Below are positions 28,442-36,532 of a stretch of DNA of 64,000 nucleotides, in pieces. How positions within the stretch are numbered: the first letter of the stretch is position 1; each line of letters opens with the position of its first letter. Under the pieces are notes generated by a model, which was not told the origin of the DNA, did no database searches, and worked only from the letters and a program-made list of their open reading frames with translations. Source of the stretch: an uncultured Pelagibacteraceae bacterium (GTDB lineage Bacteria; Pseudomonadota; Alphaproteobacteria; Pelagibacterales; Pelagibacteraceae); NCBI GenBank assembly GCA_902612325.1, contig CACMDB010000002.1:1-64000 (forward strand), read 5' to 3'. Position numbers and translations under genes: made by a program.

Positions 28442-28896
28442 TTTATTATTGCAAGCCTGAGAAAAAGCTTTTGTGATATTGAATTAGCAAGATTTCTTTT
28501 AATATTTTGTTCATAATTTTTTTCCTCATACTTATCAACAATTTTTTTAAAATTAAATTTTTCATTCAATTCAAAATTTTCTGAGTCATTTCTTTTTTTA
28601 ATCACAAAAGATACAACCACATTTGTTTGGTAATCAGTTATTGTTCCTGCTTTATTTTTGGCCAAAACATTTTTTGAATACCTAGAATTAAAACTTATAT
28701 TTATAATCTCATTAGAATTATCTCTACTATTTCTTTTAAGGTTTGCAGCTATTAAATTATTCATATCTTTATCTCCAGAAAAATCAGTTATGATAATTTT
28801 ATAATTTAAATTATTTTGATTAGAATAAACTGGTTTATATTCACAATTACTTAGTAAATTAAATGATAAAATTATAAAAAAAATTTTTTTGAGCAT
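28438..28896 (-). CDS. lptE: LPS assembly lipoprotein LptE
   Basis: Plug-forming partner of the LptD translocon in the outer membrane. Lipoprotein signal [18 protein letters not shown] with lipobox LSNC (Cys18), then the family-typical EYKPVYS. The rest, with AANLKRNSRDN and the late alternating SISQKLFLRL helix, fits the LptE fold. Sequence similarity in this family is low, so the call depends strongly on its position between leuS and holA. 152 residues. Its ATG overlaps the leuS stop by one base. Confidence 0.82.
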   Translation of the reverse strand: MLKKIFFIILSFNLLSNCEYKPVYSNQNNLNYKIIITDFSGDKDMNNLIAANLKRNSRDNSNEIINISFNSRYSKNVLAKNKAGTITDYQTNVVVSFVIKKRNDSENFELNEKFNFKKIVDKYEEKNYEQNIKRNLANSISQKLFLRLAIIK

Positions 28897-31430
28897 TAAA
28901 TTATTATGTTTAAAAGTTTATCCTTAATATAAATTTTTTTTTTAATATTTTTTTGATCTAAATGTTTCATTATCTTGTCATCATTCTTAATTATTTCAAA
29001 TAGTTTTTCCTCTATAATATTTGGTTTTGTTTGAACAAGTCCTCTTTTTTTTCCATTAATTTGAATGACAATATTTACATTTTCTTCTTTTAACATTGAA
29101 ACATCGTATTCTGGCCATTTAAAATCTTTAATTTTCAAAATGCTCAGGCACTCATTTGCAAAATGAGGTAGAATGGGTGTCATAACAATTAAAATTTTTT
29201 GGTAATTTTCAATAATTGTATTTTTTGTGTAAGTTTTTTCAATTTGTTTATTAAAAAAGGAATACATTTCATACAGGTTGGCTATAATCTTATTATAACT
29301 AAAGCTTTCAAGATTATCATGAACTTTCTTTAAATACTTATTTGTAAATTTTGTAATTTCATCATCATAATCTTTTTTATGATTTTTTTTGCTTTCATCG
29401 ATAACCTTTTGATTTAATTTCCAAAGTTTTTGAATGAACTTAAAAGACGAAAGAATTCCTTCCTCAGACCATTGAACATCTTTTTCTGGAGGACTATCTG
29501 ATAATATAAAAAGTCTTGCTGAGTCTGCACCATAATTAGCAATAATATTTTCTGGATCGACAGTATTTTTTTTTGATTTTGACATGGACTCTGATGGTCC
29601 TACTGAAATCAATTTAGATTTGTCTTTTTTAAGATACTTTTTACCATCAATATTTTCGATTTCGTCAGGACTTATCCAATTATTCTCAGAATCCTTATAA
29701 GTTTCATGACAAACCATCCCTTGTGTAAACAATCCACTAAATGGCTCCAATATATTAAAATTTTTATTTTCATGTGATAATGCTTGCATAAAAAATCTTG
29801 AATAAAGTAAATGTAAAATTGCATGTTCAACACCACCAATATATTGATCTACAGGCATCCAATAGTCAACGTCTGCCTTTTTAAATCCATATTTACCTTC
29901 TGTGGGTGAACAGAATCTTAAATAGTACCAAGATGAGCAAACAAAAGTATCTAAAGTGTCAGTCTCCATAGATAAATTTTTTCCATCTACATTTATTTTT
30001 CTCCAATCGTTCTGACTATCGAGTGGATTACCTTTGACATTGAGATCGATATTTTCTGGTAATTCTACTGGTAGCATTGATTTTGGGATTGGGTGAGCCT
30101 TTCCATCTTTGTCATATGCTATTGGTATCGGGCAACCCCAATATCTTTGTCTGGAAACACCCCAATCTTTTAATCTAAAATTTATTTGTTTTTTTCCTAA
30201 TTTTTTTTTTTCTAAAATTTTTATCGTCTCAAGAATAGAATTTTCCGGTGCTGTCAGACCATTAAGAAACTCTGAATTAATCAATATACCTGGTCCCGGA
30301 TATGCCTCATCAACTACTTCAAATTTATCATCTTGATCAAGTGGTCGAACGACGGTCTTAATTTCTAGATCGTATTTTTTTGCAAAATCAAAATCTCTTT
30401 GATCATGTGCGGGACAACCAAAAACTGCCCCAAATCCATAATCCATTAGAACGAAGTTTGCAAAATATACTGGTACTCTTTGTTTTGGGTTTAGAGGATT
30501 TACAGCTTCTAAATTTGTTTTAAAACCAATTTTTTCACCCACTGCTATAGCCTCTTCTGTCGTCCCAGTTTTAGAACATTCTTGCTTAAATTTCACGAAG
30601 TCCATGTTATTTTTAAAAAATTTTGAAACTTCGTGATCTACAGATAACGCCAAAAAAGAAAATCCAAATAAAGTATCTGGTCTTGTAGTAAAACACTTGA
30701 TGTTTTTAATAGGTAGATCTCCTTCAATTTTAAAATCAATCTCACATCCAAAGGATTTTCCAATCCAATTTTTTTGCATTGTTTTTACTTTATTTGGCCA
30801 AGAGTCTAGTTTTTTTAAACCATCTAATAACTCTTGAGAAAATTTAGAAATGTTAAAAAACCATTGATTTAATTTCTTCCTCTCAACTAATGCACCTGAA
30901 CGCCAACCTTTACCATCTATAACTTGTTCATTTGCAAGAACAGTTTCATCAACTGGATCCCAATTTACATAATTTTCTTTTCTATAAACAAGTTTTTTTT
31001 CAAACAACTCTAGGAAAAAAGCTTGTTGGTGTTTGTAATAATCTTTATTGCACGTTGAGATTTCTCTATCCCAATCAATTGATAATCCTAGTTTTTTTAA
31101 TTGAGTTTTCATATTTGCTATGTTCGTTTCTGTCCATTTTTTTGGGTCTAAATTATTTTGTTTTGCTGCATTTTCGGCTGGCATTCCAAATGAATCCCAA
31201 CCCATTGGGTGTAAAACATTATATCCTTTGAGAGATTTGTACCTGGCAAGCACATCTCCTATAGTATAATTTCTAACGTGACCCATATGAATTCTTCCTG
31301 ATGGGTAAGGAAACATTTCAAGGCAATAGAATTTTTTTTTCGAAGGATCTGTTTTAACTTTGAAGCTTTTATTTTTTTCCCAATAATTTTGCCATTTCGT
31401 TTCTACTGATTTAAAATTATATCTGTTCAT
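28896..31430 (-). CDS. leuS: Leucyl-tRNA synthetase
   Basis: Class I synthetase of about 844 residues. The HIGH motif is [14 protein letters not shown] (residues 40-53). The editing domain CP1 contains [16 protein letters not shown] and the [16 protein letters not shown] motif. The KMSKS signature is [15 protein letters not shown]. The start at 31430 ([10 protein letters not shown]) is an ATG; a TTG two codons upstream is not needed. The C-terminal tail [14 protein letters not shown] matches bacterial LeuRS. Confidence 0.99.
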   Translation of the reverse strand: MNRYNFKSVETKWQNYWEKNKSFKVKTDPSKKKFYCLEMFPYPSGRIHMGHVRNYTIGDVLARYKSLKGYNVLHPMGWDSFGMPAENAAKQNNLDPKKWTETNIANMKTQLKKLGLSIDWDREISTCNKDYYKHQQAFFLELFEKKLVYRKENYVNWDPVDETVLANEQVIDGKGWRSGALVERKKLNQWFFNISKFSQELLDGLKKLDSWPNKVKTMQKNWIGKSFGCEIDFKIEGDLPIKNIKCFTTRPDTLFGFSFLALSVDHEVSKFFKNNMDFVKFKQECSKTGTTEEAIAVGEKIGFKTNLEAVNPLNPKQRVPVYFANFVLMDYGFGAVFGCPAHDQRDFDFAKKYDLEIKTVVRPLDQDDKFEVVDEAYPGPGILINSEFLNGLTAPENSILETIKILEKKKLGKKQINFRLKDWGVSRQRYWGCPIPIAYDKDGKAHPIPKSMLPVELPENIDLNVKGNPLDSQNDWRKINVDGKNLSMETDTLDTFVCSSWYYLRFCSPTEGKYGFKKADVDYWMPVDQYIGGVEHAILHLLYSRFFMQALSHENKNFNILEPFSGLFTQGMVCHETYKDSENNWISPDEIENIDGKKYLKKDKSKLISVGPSESMSKSKKNTVDPENIIANYGADSARLFILSDSPPEKDVQWSEEGILSSFKFIQKLWKLNQKVIDESKKNHKKDYDDEITKFTNKYLKKVHDNLESFSYNKIIANLYEMYSFFNKQIEKTYTKNTIIENYQKILIVMTPILPHFANECLSILKIKDFKWPEYDVSMLKEENVNIVIQINGKKRGLVQTKPNIIEEKLFEIIKNDDKIMKHLDQKNIKKKIYIKDKLLNIII

Positions 31431-31452
31431 AACCAATTACCAAAGTGATTAA

Positions 31453-32034
31453 TTAGTCATTTTCTTTTCTTCTCTTAGGCTCTGAATATCTATAAGGTTT
31501 ATAATTTTTATCTTTAATTTGTTTTTGATATATCGCAGCTTTAGCTAATATTTGTTTTGTAATTTCTTTTTTGAGTTGTCCTTCTTGTTTATTGATTTTA
31601 CAATTAGAGATAGCAACACATTTCTTGTAAAATATATCAACATCGAGAGCATCTGATCTTACTTCATTACTTAGAAACTTTATCGTAATTTTTATAGACT
31701 CATCAGCATTACCTTGCTCTGAATACCAGTCGGTGATTATAACACCACCACTATAATTTGCAGAAGTTAAAGGCATAAAATCTAAAACCTCAAGCGAGGC
31801 TCTCCAAAGCCCATTTGAGCTTGCAAATTCAAAATTTGTACCTCTATTTCCTGTCATTGAATCCATTAATCGAAAACCTTTCCCTTCTTCTAAATTCTTT
31901 CTAACTCTCTCCCTTGGGTCGGGTGGATTTTTTCTTGCATCTCCGGTTTTGAAAAAACCTTGGGAACATGATGTTAAAGTAAAAATCATCAATATGATTA
32001 AAGTAAATTTTATATTTTGCAGAAAATTAAACAT
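31453..32034 (-). CDS. DUF3576-like lipoprotein
   Basis: Lipoprotein of 193 residues: residues 8-22 are hydrophobic and the lipobox is LTSC with Cys23, followed by a flexible R/P-rich linker (DPRERVRKNLEEGKG). The domain (NGLWRASLEVLDFMPLTSANYSGGVIITDWY and DVDIFYKKCVAISNCK) fits DUF3576, an alphaproteobacterial family usually placed just upstream of leuS as here. A role in the envelope is likely but unknown. It is divergent from the porin. Confidence 0.8.
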   Translation of the reverse strand: MFNFLQNIKFTLIILMIFTLTSCSQGFFKTGDARKNPPDPRERVRKNLEEGKGFRLMDSMTGNRGTNFEFASSNGLWRASLEVLDFMPLTSANYSGGVIITDWYSEQGNADESIKITIKFLSNEVRSDALDVDIFYKKCVAISNCKINKQEGQLKKEITKQILAKAAIYQKQIKDKNYKPYRYSEPKRRKEND

Positions 32035-32107
32035 TTTGAGTTTTTAAAATGAAATAAAAATAAATATACATTTAATTGGTAAATTTTTGAAAAAATAAGT
32101 CTTTTGG

Positions 32108-32127
32108 GTGTTGCAAATTTGCAACAC
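32108..32127. promoter_or_regulatory. 20 bp perfect palindrome upstream of the porin
   Basis: GTGTTGCAAA followed by its exact complement TTTGCAACAC, with no spacer. It is about 31 bp upstream of the proposed porin -35 and 81 bp from the DUF3576 start. Its length and symmetry point to a dimeric regulator's operator; the regulator is not identifiable. Confidence 0.7.
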
Positions 32128-32158
32128 ATAACAATTAATTGTAAAAATATCCGCAATT

Positions 32159-32187
32159 TTGGGGTTTTCTCGACCTAAAATGATAAT
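32159..32187 (+). promoter_or_regulatory. Possible porin promoter
   Basis: TTGGGG (32159-32164), a 17 bp spacer and GATAAT (32182-32187), preceded by T to give an extended TGATAAT. The -10 is good, the -35 weak (first three bases only), as expected for a promoter helped by an activator at the palindrome. Transcription would begin near 32194. Confidence 0.45.
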
Positions 32188-32192
32188 TTGCC

Positions 32193-32219
32193 TTTGTTTA
32201 TTATTAATAATTAAACAAA
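32193..32219 (+). promoter_or_regulatory. Inverted repeat in the porin 5' UTR
   Basis: TTTGTTTA (32193-32200) is exactly complementary to TAAACAAA (32212-32219); the interior TTATTAATAA is itself self-complementary. The repeat begins at the predicted transcription start and ends 3 bp before the Shine-Dalgarno AAAGGAG (32223-32229, 8 bp from the ATG). It could form a 5' stem-loop that protects the mRNA; the pairs are nearly all A-U, so stability is modest. Confidence 0.5.
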
Positions 32220-32237
32220 TACAAAGGAGTAATTAAT

Positions 32238-33206
32238 ATGAACAATTTAAAGAAAATCGGATTATCAGCATTAGCTGGTTCTTTAGCGACTTTCTCTGCA
32301 ACAGCTGCTGATTTTTCAGTAACTGGTGGAGCGGCATTATATTTTGATGACCCTAACAGAGGTAAAGGCGATAAAGGTAACAGCTTCTACATGGGTGATA
32401 GTCTTAAATTTAATGCAAGTGGCGAAACAGACGGTGGATTAACTGTTGGTGTTTACTACGAAATCGACCAAGATGACATGGATGATTACGACATGAATAT
32501 TGGTGGTGACTGGGGAACATTAGCGTTCTTTGGTAGTGGTGGATCAACTGCGTTAGGTGCTGTTGACGATGTAATGCCAAATGCTTACGAAGAAGCATGG
32601 GATGTAATTGATACAGACGGTGCTGCAACTTCAGGAAGCCCACACACAATTGGTGGCGGAAGTGGATCTAACATGTTTAAATACACTTCTCCAAGCTTTA
32701 GTGGAGCTACACTAACTGTTGCTTACGTAGATGGAAGTAACGCAGCTAATATCGAAGATTCATACATGGACTTCGCTATTGCTGTATCACCAGAAGCAGT
32801 TGAAGGTTTAACACTTGGATATGCAAGTTCTGACAACCAAGCTGGTGTTGGTGTAGACAATGACAAATCTACTATGTATGCTAAATATGCAATTGGTGGT
32901 TTCACTCTAGGTTACCAAGTATCTGATCAAGATCATGACACTGCTAGCTTAGACAGAGAGGCTACAATTTATGGTGTTTCATATGCAGTAAACGATGATT
33001 TATCTATCGCTTACACATCACACACTATGGATTACGATGCTGCTAAAACTACTAACAATACCGATCAAGAATCAACTGGTATTTCTGCTTCATACACAAT
33101 GGGTGGAATGACACTTGCTGGTTCAATGAACGAAGTAGATGCAATGCAAGGTACTGCAACTAAGGACTTTGAAGGTTACGAGTTCTCACTTTCATTTGCA
33201 TTCTAA
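32238..33206 (+). CDS. Outer-membrane porin
   Basis: General diffusion porin of the 16-stranded Gram-negative type, 322 residues. Signal peptide MNNLKKIGLSALAGSLATFSATA, cleaved before ADFSVTGGAALYF. Alternating strands run throughout (DGGLTVGVYYEIDQ, GDWGTLAFFGSG, MFKYTSPSFSGATLTVAYVDG, FTLGYQVSDQ) and the protein ends in FEYxFSLSFAF-like strand with C-terminal Phe, the BAM signal. It is Asp/Gly-rich, with only a few lysines and a higher GC content than its neighbours, as for highly expressed genes. A strong Shine-Dalgarno, rare in this window, supports high translation. Substrate preference cannot be predicted. Confidence 0.92.
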   Translation: MNNLKKIGLSALAGSLATFSATAADFSVTGGAALYFDDPNRGKGDKGNSFYMGDSLKFNASGETDGGLTVGVYYEIDQDDMDDYDMNIGGDWGTLAFFGSGGSTALGAVDDVMPNAYEEAWDVIDTDGAATSGSPHTIGGGSGSNMFKYTSPSFSGATLTVAYVDGSNAANIEDSYMDFAIAVSPEAVEGLTLGYASSDNQAGVGVDNDKSTMYAKYAIGGFTLGYQVSDQDHDTASLDREATIYGVSYAVNDDLSIAYTSHTMDYDAAKTTNNTDQESTGISASYTMGGMTLAGSMNEVDAMQGTATKDFEGYEFSLSFAF

Positions 33207-33231
33207 TTAGTTAGAAGACAAATTTATAAAG

Positions 33232-33260
33232 AAGGCCCCTTTTTAGGGGCCTTTTTTTTT
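33232..33260 (+). terminator. Rho-independent terminator of the porin
   Basis: AAGGCCCC (33232-33239), loop TTTTTA, GGGGCCTT (33246-33253) and a run of T to 33260. Eight-base-pair GC-rich stem, by far the strongest hairpin in this AT-rich window. It overlaps the end of the convergent ThiE-like gene by 2 bp and could also act on that strand. Confidence 0.92.
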
Positions 33261-33789
33261 ACTTGAAATACGAAATTCCTGCTATAGAGGAAGTTTCTGC
33301 TAACTTAATTTTTTTTATATTTTTTTTGGATATACCACCTAGAGCAACGATTTTTTTTTGGGTATATTTTTCTAAAACTTTAAACCTATGTAGACCCAAA
33401 TAGTTTTTATTCTTTTTAAATAGGGATGATATAAAAATGTTTTGGGCTTTTTGTAATTCTTTAATTCTTATTTCTTTTAGATTGTGAGCAGACCCTACAA
33501 CAGCAAAATTTAGAAAAGTAGAATATGCTAAATGATTAAAATCTTTGTTAAAAGAGGGTATATAAACTCCATCTAATCTCAGTTTTAATGCTAATTTAAA
33601 ATTATTGGCCAAAAAAAATTTATTTCCTTGCTTTCTCAAAAAATTTTTAAGCTTTAAAAGTTTGTCTATTCTAATGTTTGACGAAGAATAATTTCTATAA
33701 ATTATTATTGTTTCTTTATCTTGTTTTTGTAAATTATTTGTATCAAAAGTATTAATAAAGTAATATTTGGTAAGTAATTTATTATGCAT
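33259..33789 (-). CDS. ThiE/TenI-like TIM-barrel protein, divergent
   Basis: Short relative of thiamine phosphate synthase. Recognisable parts are KFFLANNFKLALKLRLDGVYIPS (strand-helix holding the substrate region), VVGSAHNLKEIR in place of the usual GxSxH motif, and the late phosphate loop VALGGISKKN. At 176 residues it is below the usual 200-220, and the N-terminal strands are degenerate, so it may not be an active ThiE. The ATG at 33789 is chosen over a TTG at 33801. Its start codon lies in ATGCAT, which also contains the yggS start on the other strand. Confidence 0.65.
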   Translation of the reverse strand: MHNKLLTKYYFINTFDTNNLQKQDKETIIIYRNYSSSNIRIDKLLKLKNFLRKQGNKFFLANNFKLALKLRLDGVYIPSFNKDFNHLAYSTFLNFAVVGSAHNLKEIRIKELQKAQNIFISSLFKKNKNYLGLHRFKVLEKYTQKKIVALGGISKKNIKKIKLAETSSIAGISYFK

Positions 33790-34443
33790 CAAATAGTTCA
33801 AAATTTAGTTAATATAAAAGCAGAAATAAACTCTAATTTATCTAATCAAAAAAATTATAAAGTACCAAAAATTATAGCTGTTTCAAAGACTTTTGGTATG
33901 GATAAGATATTACCATTAATTGAATATGGACACGTGGATTTTGGTGAAAACAAAGTTCAAGAGGCAATTGAAAAATGGGGCGAGCTTAAATTAAGTAATA
34001 ATAATATAAAATTACATTTGATAGGAGGTCTTCAAACAAACAAAGTCAAATTAGCTGTAAAATTATTTGACTATATTCACTCTGTAGATAGTGAAAAACT
34101 TGCAAAAAAAATATCTGTTGAACAACAAAAACAAAAAAAAAAAGTAAGAATTTTTATTCAGGTAAATATTGGAAATGAGTCTCAAAAATTCGGTGTAGAT
34201 AAATTATTGGTTCCTGAGCTTTGTTATTATTGTAAAACTCTCGATTTAGAGGTGGTGGGGTTGATGTGTATCCCGCCATTAAATGAACCATCAGAAATTT
34301 ATTTTAAAGAGATGAAAGAGTTGAATAAAAAGTTAAATTTTGAAGAATTGAGTATGGGGATGTCCTCAGACTATTTAAATGCAATCAAAAATTCTGCCAC
34401 ATATGTAAGAATTGGATCTAATATATTTGGTAAGAGAAATTAA
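33784..34443 (+). CDS. yggS: PLP-binding homeostasis protein (YggS/PLPBP)
   Basis: Pyridoxal 5'-phosphate carrier with the alanine racemase barrel fold and no known catalysis. The PLP lysine is in KIIAVSKTFGMDKI (about residues 29-42). Other marks are YGHVDFGENKVQEAIEKW, HLIGGLQTNKVK, IHSVDSEKLA and the late SMGMSSDYLNAIKNSATYVRIGS. 219 residues. Its start overlaps that of the divergent ThiE-like gene by 6 bp; its end overlaps the L,D-transpeptidase by 4 bp. Confidence 0.95.
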   Translation: MHQIVQNLVNIKAEINSNLSNQKNYKVPKIIAVSKTFGMDKILPLIEYGHVDFGENKVQEAIEKWGELKLSNNNIKLHLIGGLQTNKVKLAVKLFDYIHSVDSEKLAKKISVEQQKQKKKVRIFIQVNIGNESQKFGVDKLLVPELCYYCKTLDLEVVGLMCIPPLNEPSEIYFKEMKELNKKLNFEELSMGMSSDYLNAIKNSATYVRIGSNIFGKRN

Positions 34444-34934
34444 ATAATTTGAATTTTTGTTTTTTTGTTGATTATTTTTAACATTATTAAAAAATCTTTT
34501 TTCTTCATAGCTACACATCCAAGTGTAGGTTTATAATTATCTGTTAGGTGAATAAAGATACAGCTTCCCTTAAATTTGATTGGTTTTAAAAAATTATATT
34601 TAATTGGTATCAATAAATCATATTTATAATCTTTTCTGTAAAGTTTTTCACATTTAATTTTTTTATTAAGTTTGATTAATTTATTATAATTTTTAAGATC
34701 GAATGGATCATCACACCATCCCATATTTTTTTTTATTTTAATACATTTTAATTTAGTAGATGGTTTTTTTATCCTATCAGATCTGTAATATAAATTTTCA
34801 ATTTCAAAATAACCAATTGGTGTTTTTTTATCTCCCTCTTTTTTTTTTTTACTTTTACCATTTTTACCAATAGAACACCTGAATTTAAAATCGTCTACCT
34901 CAAGTGTATGTTTATTTTTTAAGTAAATTATCAT
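34440..34934 (-). CDS. L,D-transpeptidase (YkuD-like catalytic domain)
   Basis: Peptidoglycan cross-linking or lipoprotein-attaching enzyme. The YkuD motif is FIHLTDNYKPTLGCVAMKKKDF, with the nucleophilic Cys in G-C-V and the upstream His; the N-terminal part GKNGKSKKKKEGDKKTPIGYFEIE is the typical substrate lead (x-T-P-x-G). 164 residues, and no signal peptide is visible, which is unusual for an enzyme acting in the periplasm; it resembles the short cytosol-start family of alphaproteobacteria. It is very lysine-rich. The start is 13 bp from the divergent regulator gene. Confidence 0.87.
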   Translation of the reverse strand: MIIYLKNKHTLEVDDFKFRCSIGKNGKSKKKKEGDKKTPIGYFEIENLYYRSDRIKKPSTKLKCIKIKKNMGWCDDPFDLKNYNKLIKLNKKIKCEKLYRKDYKYDLLIPIKYNFLKPIKFKGSCIFIHLTDNYKPTLGCVAMKKKDFLIMLKIINKKTKIQII

Positions 34935-34947
34935 ATTCTATAGCTAG

Positions 34948-35514
34948 ATGAATAATCATAACCTTGTAATTTATGAATTAGATGAACTATATAAGATTTT
35001 AGTTGAAATTAAAAAAGATATAAATCTAAGTTTTGAAAAGATAAATAAACAAAAACTACCTGATCTAAATTCTAAAACCAATTATTTAGTATTAACTAAA
35101 AAAGAAATACCTGGATTGAATAATCAAATAGTTTTTAACGACTTTCCTATACCAATTATCAAATTATTAGAAAAAATAAATATTGAATTCATTAAAAAAA
35201 AATTTCATGAACAATCTGATATCACAATTGGTAATTATAATTTTAATTTGAATTCACGTGTAATGTCTTTTGGAGAAAATAAACTTAAACTCACAGAAAA
35301 AGAGATAAATTCAATATTATATCTTTTTAAAATTGAAAAAGAAGTAAAGATACAAGAATTACAAACTGAAGTTTGGGGATATCAATCTCAATTAGAAACT
35401 CATACAGTCGAAACACATATTTATCGTTTGAGAAAAAAAATTTCAAAAACTTTTAATGATCAAGATTTTATAATTAGTAAAAAAAATGGTTACAAAATTA
35501 AAAAAGAAAAATAG
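34948..35514 (+). CDS. OmpR/PhoB-type transcription regulator with degenerate receiver
   Basis: The C-terminal 90 residues are a winged helix: ITIGNYNFNLNSRVMSFGENKLKLTEKEINSILYL, then the recognition region TEVWGYQSQLETHTVETHIYRLRKKISK and the wing IISKKNGYKI. The N-terminal 90 residues have receiver-like strand-helix alternation, but where the phosphorylated Asp is expected the sequence reads NYLVLTKK, so it is probably not phosphorylated. No sensor kinase is nearby. The last 29 bp overlap the ArfA-like ORF. Confidence 0.82.
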   Translation: MNNHNLVIYELDELYKILVEIKKDINLSFEKINKQKLPDLNSKTNYLVLTKKEIPGLNNQIVFNDFPIPIIKLLEKINIEFIKKKFHEQSDITIGNYNFNLNSRVMSFGENKLKLTEKEINSILYLFKIEKEVKIQELQTEVWGYQSQLETHTVETHIYRLRKKISKTFNDQDFIISKKNGYKIKKEK

Positions 35515-35605
35515 ATTTGCTAAAGATCTTTTTTCTAAGAAATATAAGCCTAGAGTAATTAAACCTAAAAAAGGTAAAGGAAGTTTTAAAAGAATAAAAA
35601 GTTAA
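35486..35605 (+). CDS. Possible ArfA-like ribosome rescue peptide
   Basis: A 39-codon ORF in another frame overlapping the end of the regulator gene by 29 bp. It begins MVTKLKKKNRFAKDLFSKKY and has a core of KDLFSKKYKPRVIKPKKGKG followed by SFKRIKS. This resembles the conserved part of E. coli ArfA (LFRQRVEKNKKGKGSYMRK): aligned L-F, R-V and KKGKGS, and a basic tail. ArfA recruits RF2 to ribosomes stalled on nonstop mRNAs. It is shorter than E. coli ArfA. The similarity is by eye and the strong basic bias could mislead. Confidence 0.5.
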   Translation: MVTKLKKKNRFAKDLFSKKYKPRVIKPKKGKGSFKRIKS

Positions 35606-36531
35606 AGTCTTGCACCAAATTGTTGTATCACTTTTGATGATAGCTTGGTTGCTTGTTTTAAGCACTCTTCAGTGGGCAGATTATTTATAAAACCATGTAA
35701 ATAACCAGCCGCAAAAAGATCTCCAGCACCCGTTAAATCTTTAATTGTGAGATCTTTATTTGCTCTTATTTCAGTGATTTCATCACCAATAATTGCGATT
35801 GCACCTTTTTCTCCGCGTGTAATCACAATATGTTTTTTTATTTCCTTTGCAAAATTGATGGCTTCATCGAAATTTTTAGTATTGATCAATGCCATTATCT
35901 CACTTTCATTTGCAAAAGTTAAATCCAATTTTTTCTTTATTAAGTCTAGAAAATTTTGTTTATGTCTTTCTACACAAAAAAGATCTGATAACGACATCGC
36001 AACTTTTTTGGCATTGTTAATTGCTTTTTCAAATGCTTTTTTTGGTTCCCCTTCATCCCACAAATAACCTTCTAAAAAAATTAATTCGCTTTTTTTTACA
36101 ATTTTCTCATCCACATCATGATCATTGATTTTTCCTGCTATCCCTAAAAAAGTACACATAGTTCTCTCAGAGTCTGGCGTAACTAAAATCAAACAAGTGC
36201 CTGTTGGAAGACTTTCTTTATCTTTTGTATAAAAATATTTAACATTCTCCTTTTTGAGTCCTTCCTCATATTTAGCCCCAAAAACATCGTCAGATATTTT
36301 TCCTATAAAACCAACATCATTTTTGAGTTGAGATAAACCAACTATAGAGTTAGCAACTGACCCACCCGAAATAGTTTTTTCAATTTTTAAAGATCTTAAA
36401 AGACTCTTGAATTCTATTTCATCGAAAAATAACTTCATTGTACCTTTTGTAAGATTATTCTCTATAATAAATTTTTCTTCAACTTTACAAATTACATCAA
36501 TTATAGCATTTCCAATTCCAAGTACTTTCAT
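35602..36531 (-). CDS. PfkB family carbohydrate or nucleoside kinase (adenosine kinase-like)
   Basis: Ribokinase-fold kinase of 309 residues. The N-terminal GIGNAIIDVICKVEEKFI and ISGGSVANSIVGLSQL are typical of the adenosine kinase-like branch; the C-terminal anion hole is KDLTGAGDLFAAGYLHGF with catalytic Asp. It would phosphorylate a sugar or nucleoside with ATP; the substrate is uncertain. It overlaps the end of the ArfA-like ORF by 4 bp and is followed 1 bp downstream of nth. Confidence 0.9.
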   Translation of the reverse strand: MKVLGIGNAIIDVICKVEEKFIIENNLTKGTMKLFFDEIEFKSLLRSLKIEKTISGGSVANSIVGLSQLKNDVGFIGKISDDVFGAKYEEGLKKENVKYFYTKDKESLPTGTCLILVTPDSERTMCTFLGIAGKINDHDVDEKIVKKSELIFLEGYLWDEGEPKKAFEKAINNAKKVAMSLSDLFCVERHKQNFLDLIKKKLDLTFANESEIMALINTKNFDEAINFAKEIKKHIVITRGEKGAIAIIGDEITEIRANKDLTIKDLTGAGDLFAAGYLHGFINNLPTEECLKQATKLSSKVIQQFGARL

Positions 36532-36532
36532 T

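Noticed and set aside
32410..32649. 79-residue minus-strand ORF inside the porin
   Set aside because: His/Gln-rich mirror of Asp/Gly codons of the porin; a frame artefact.
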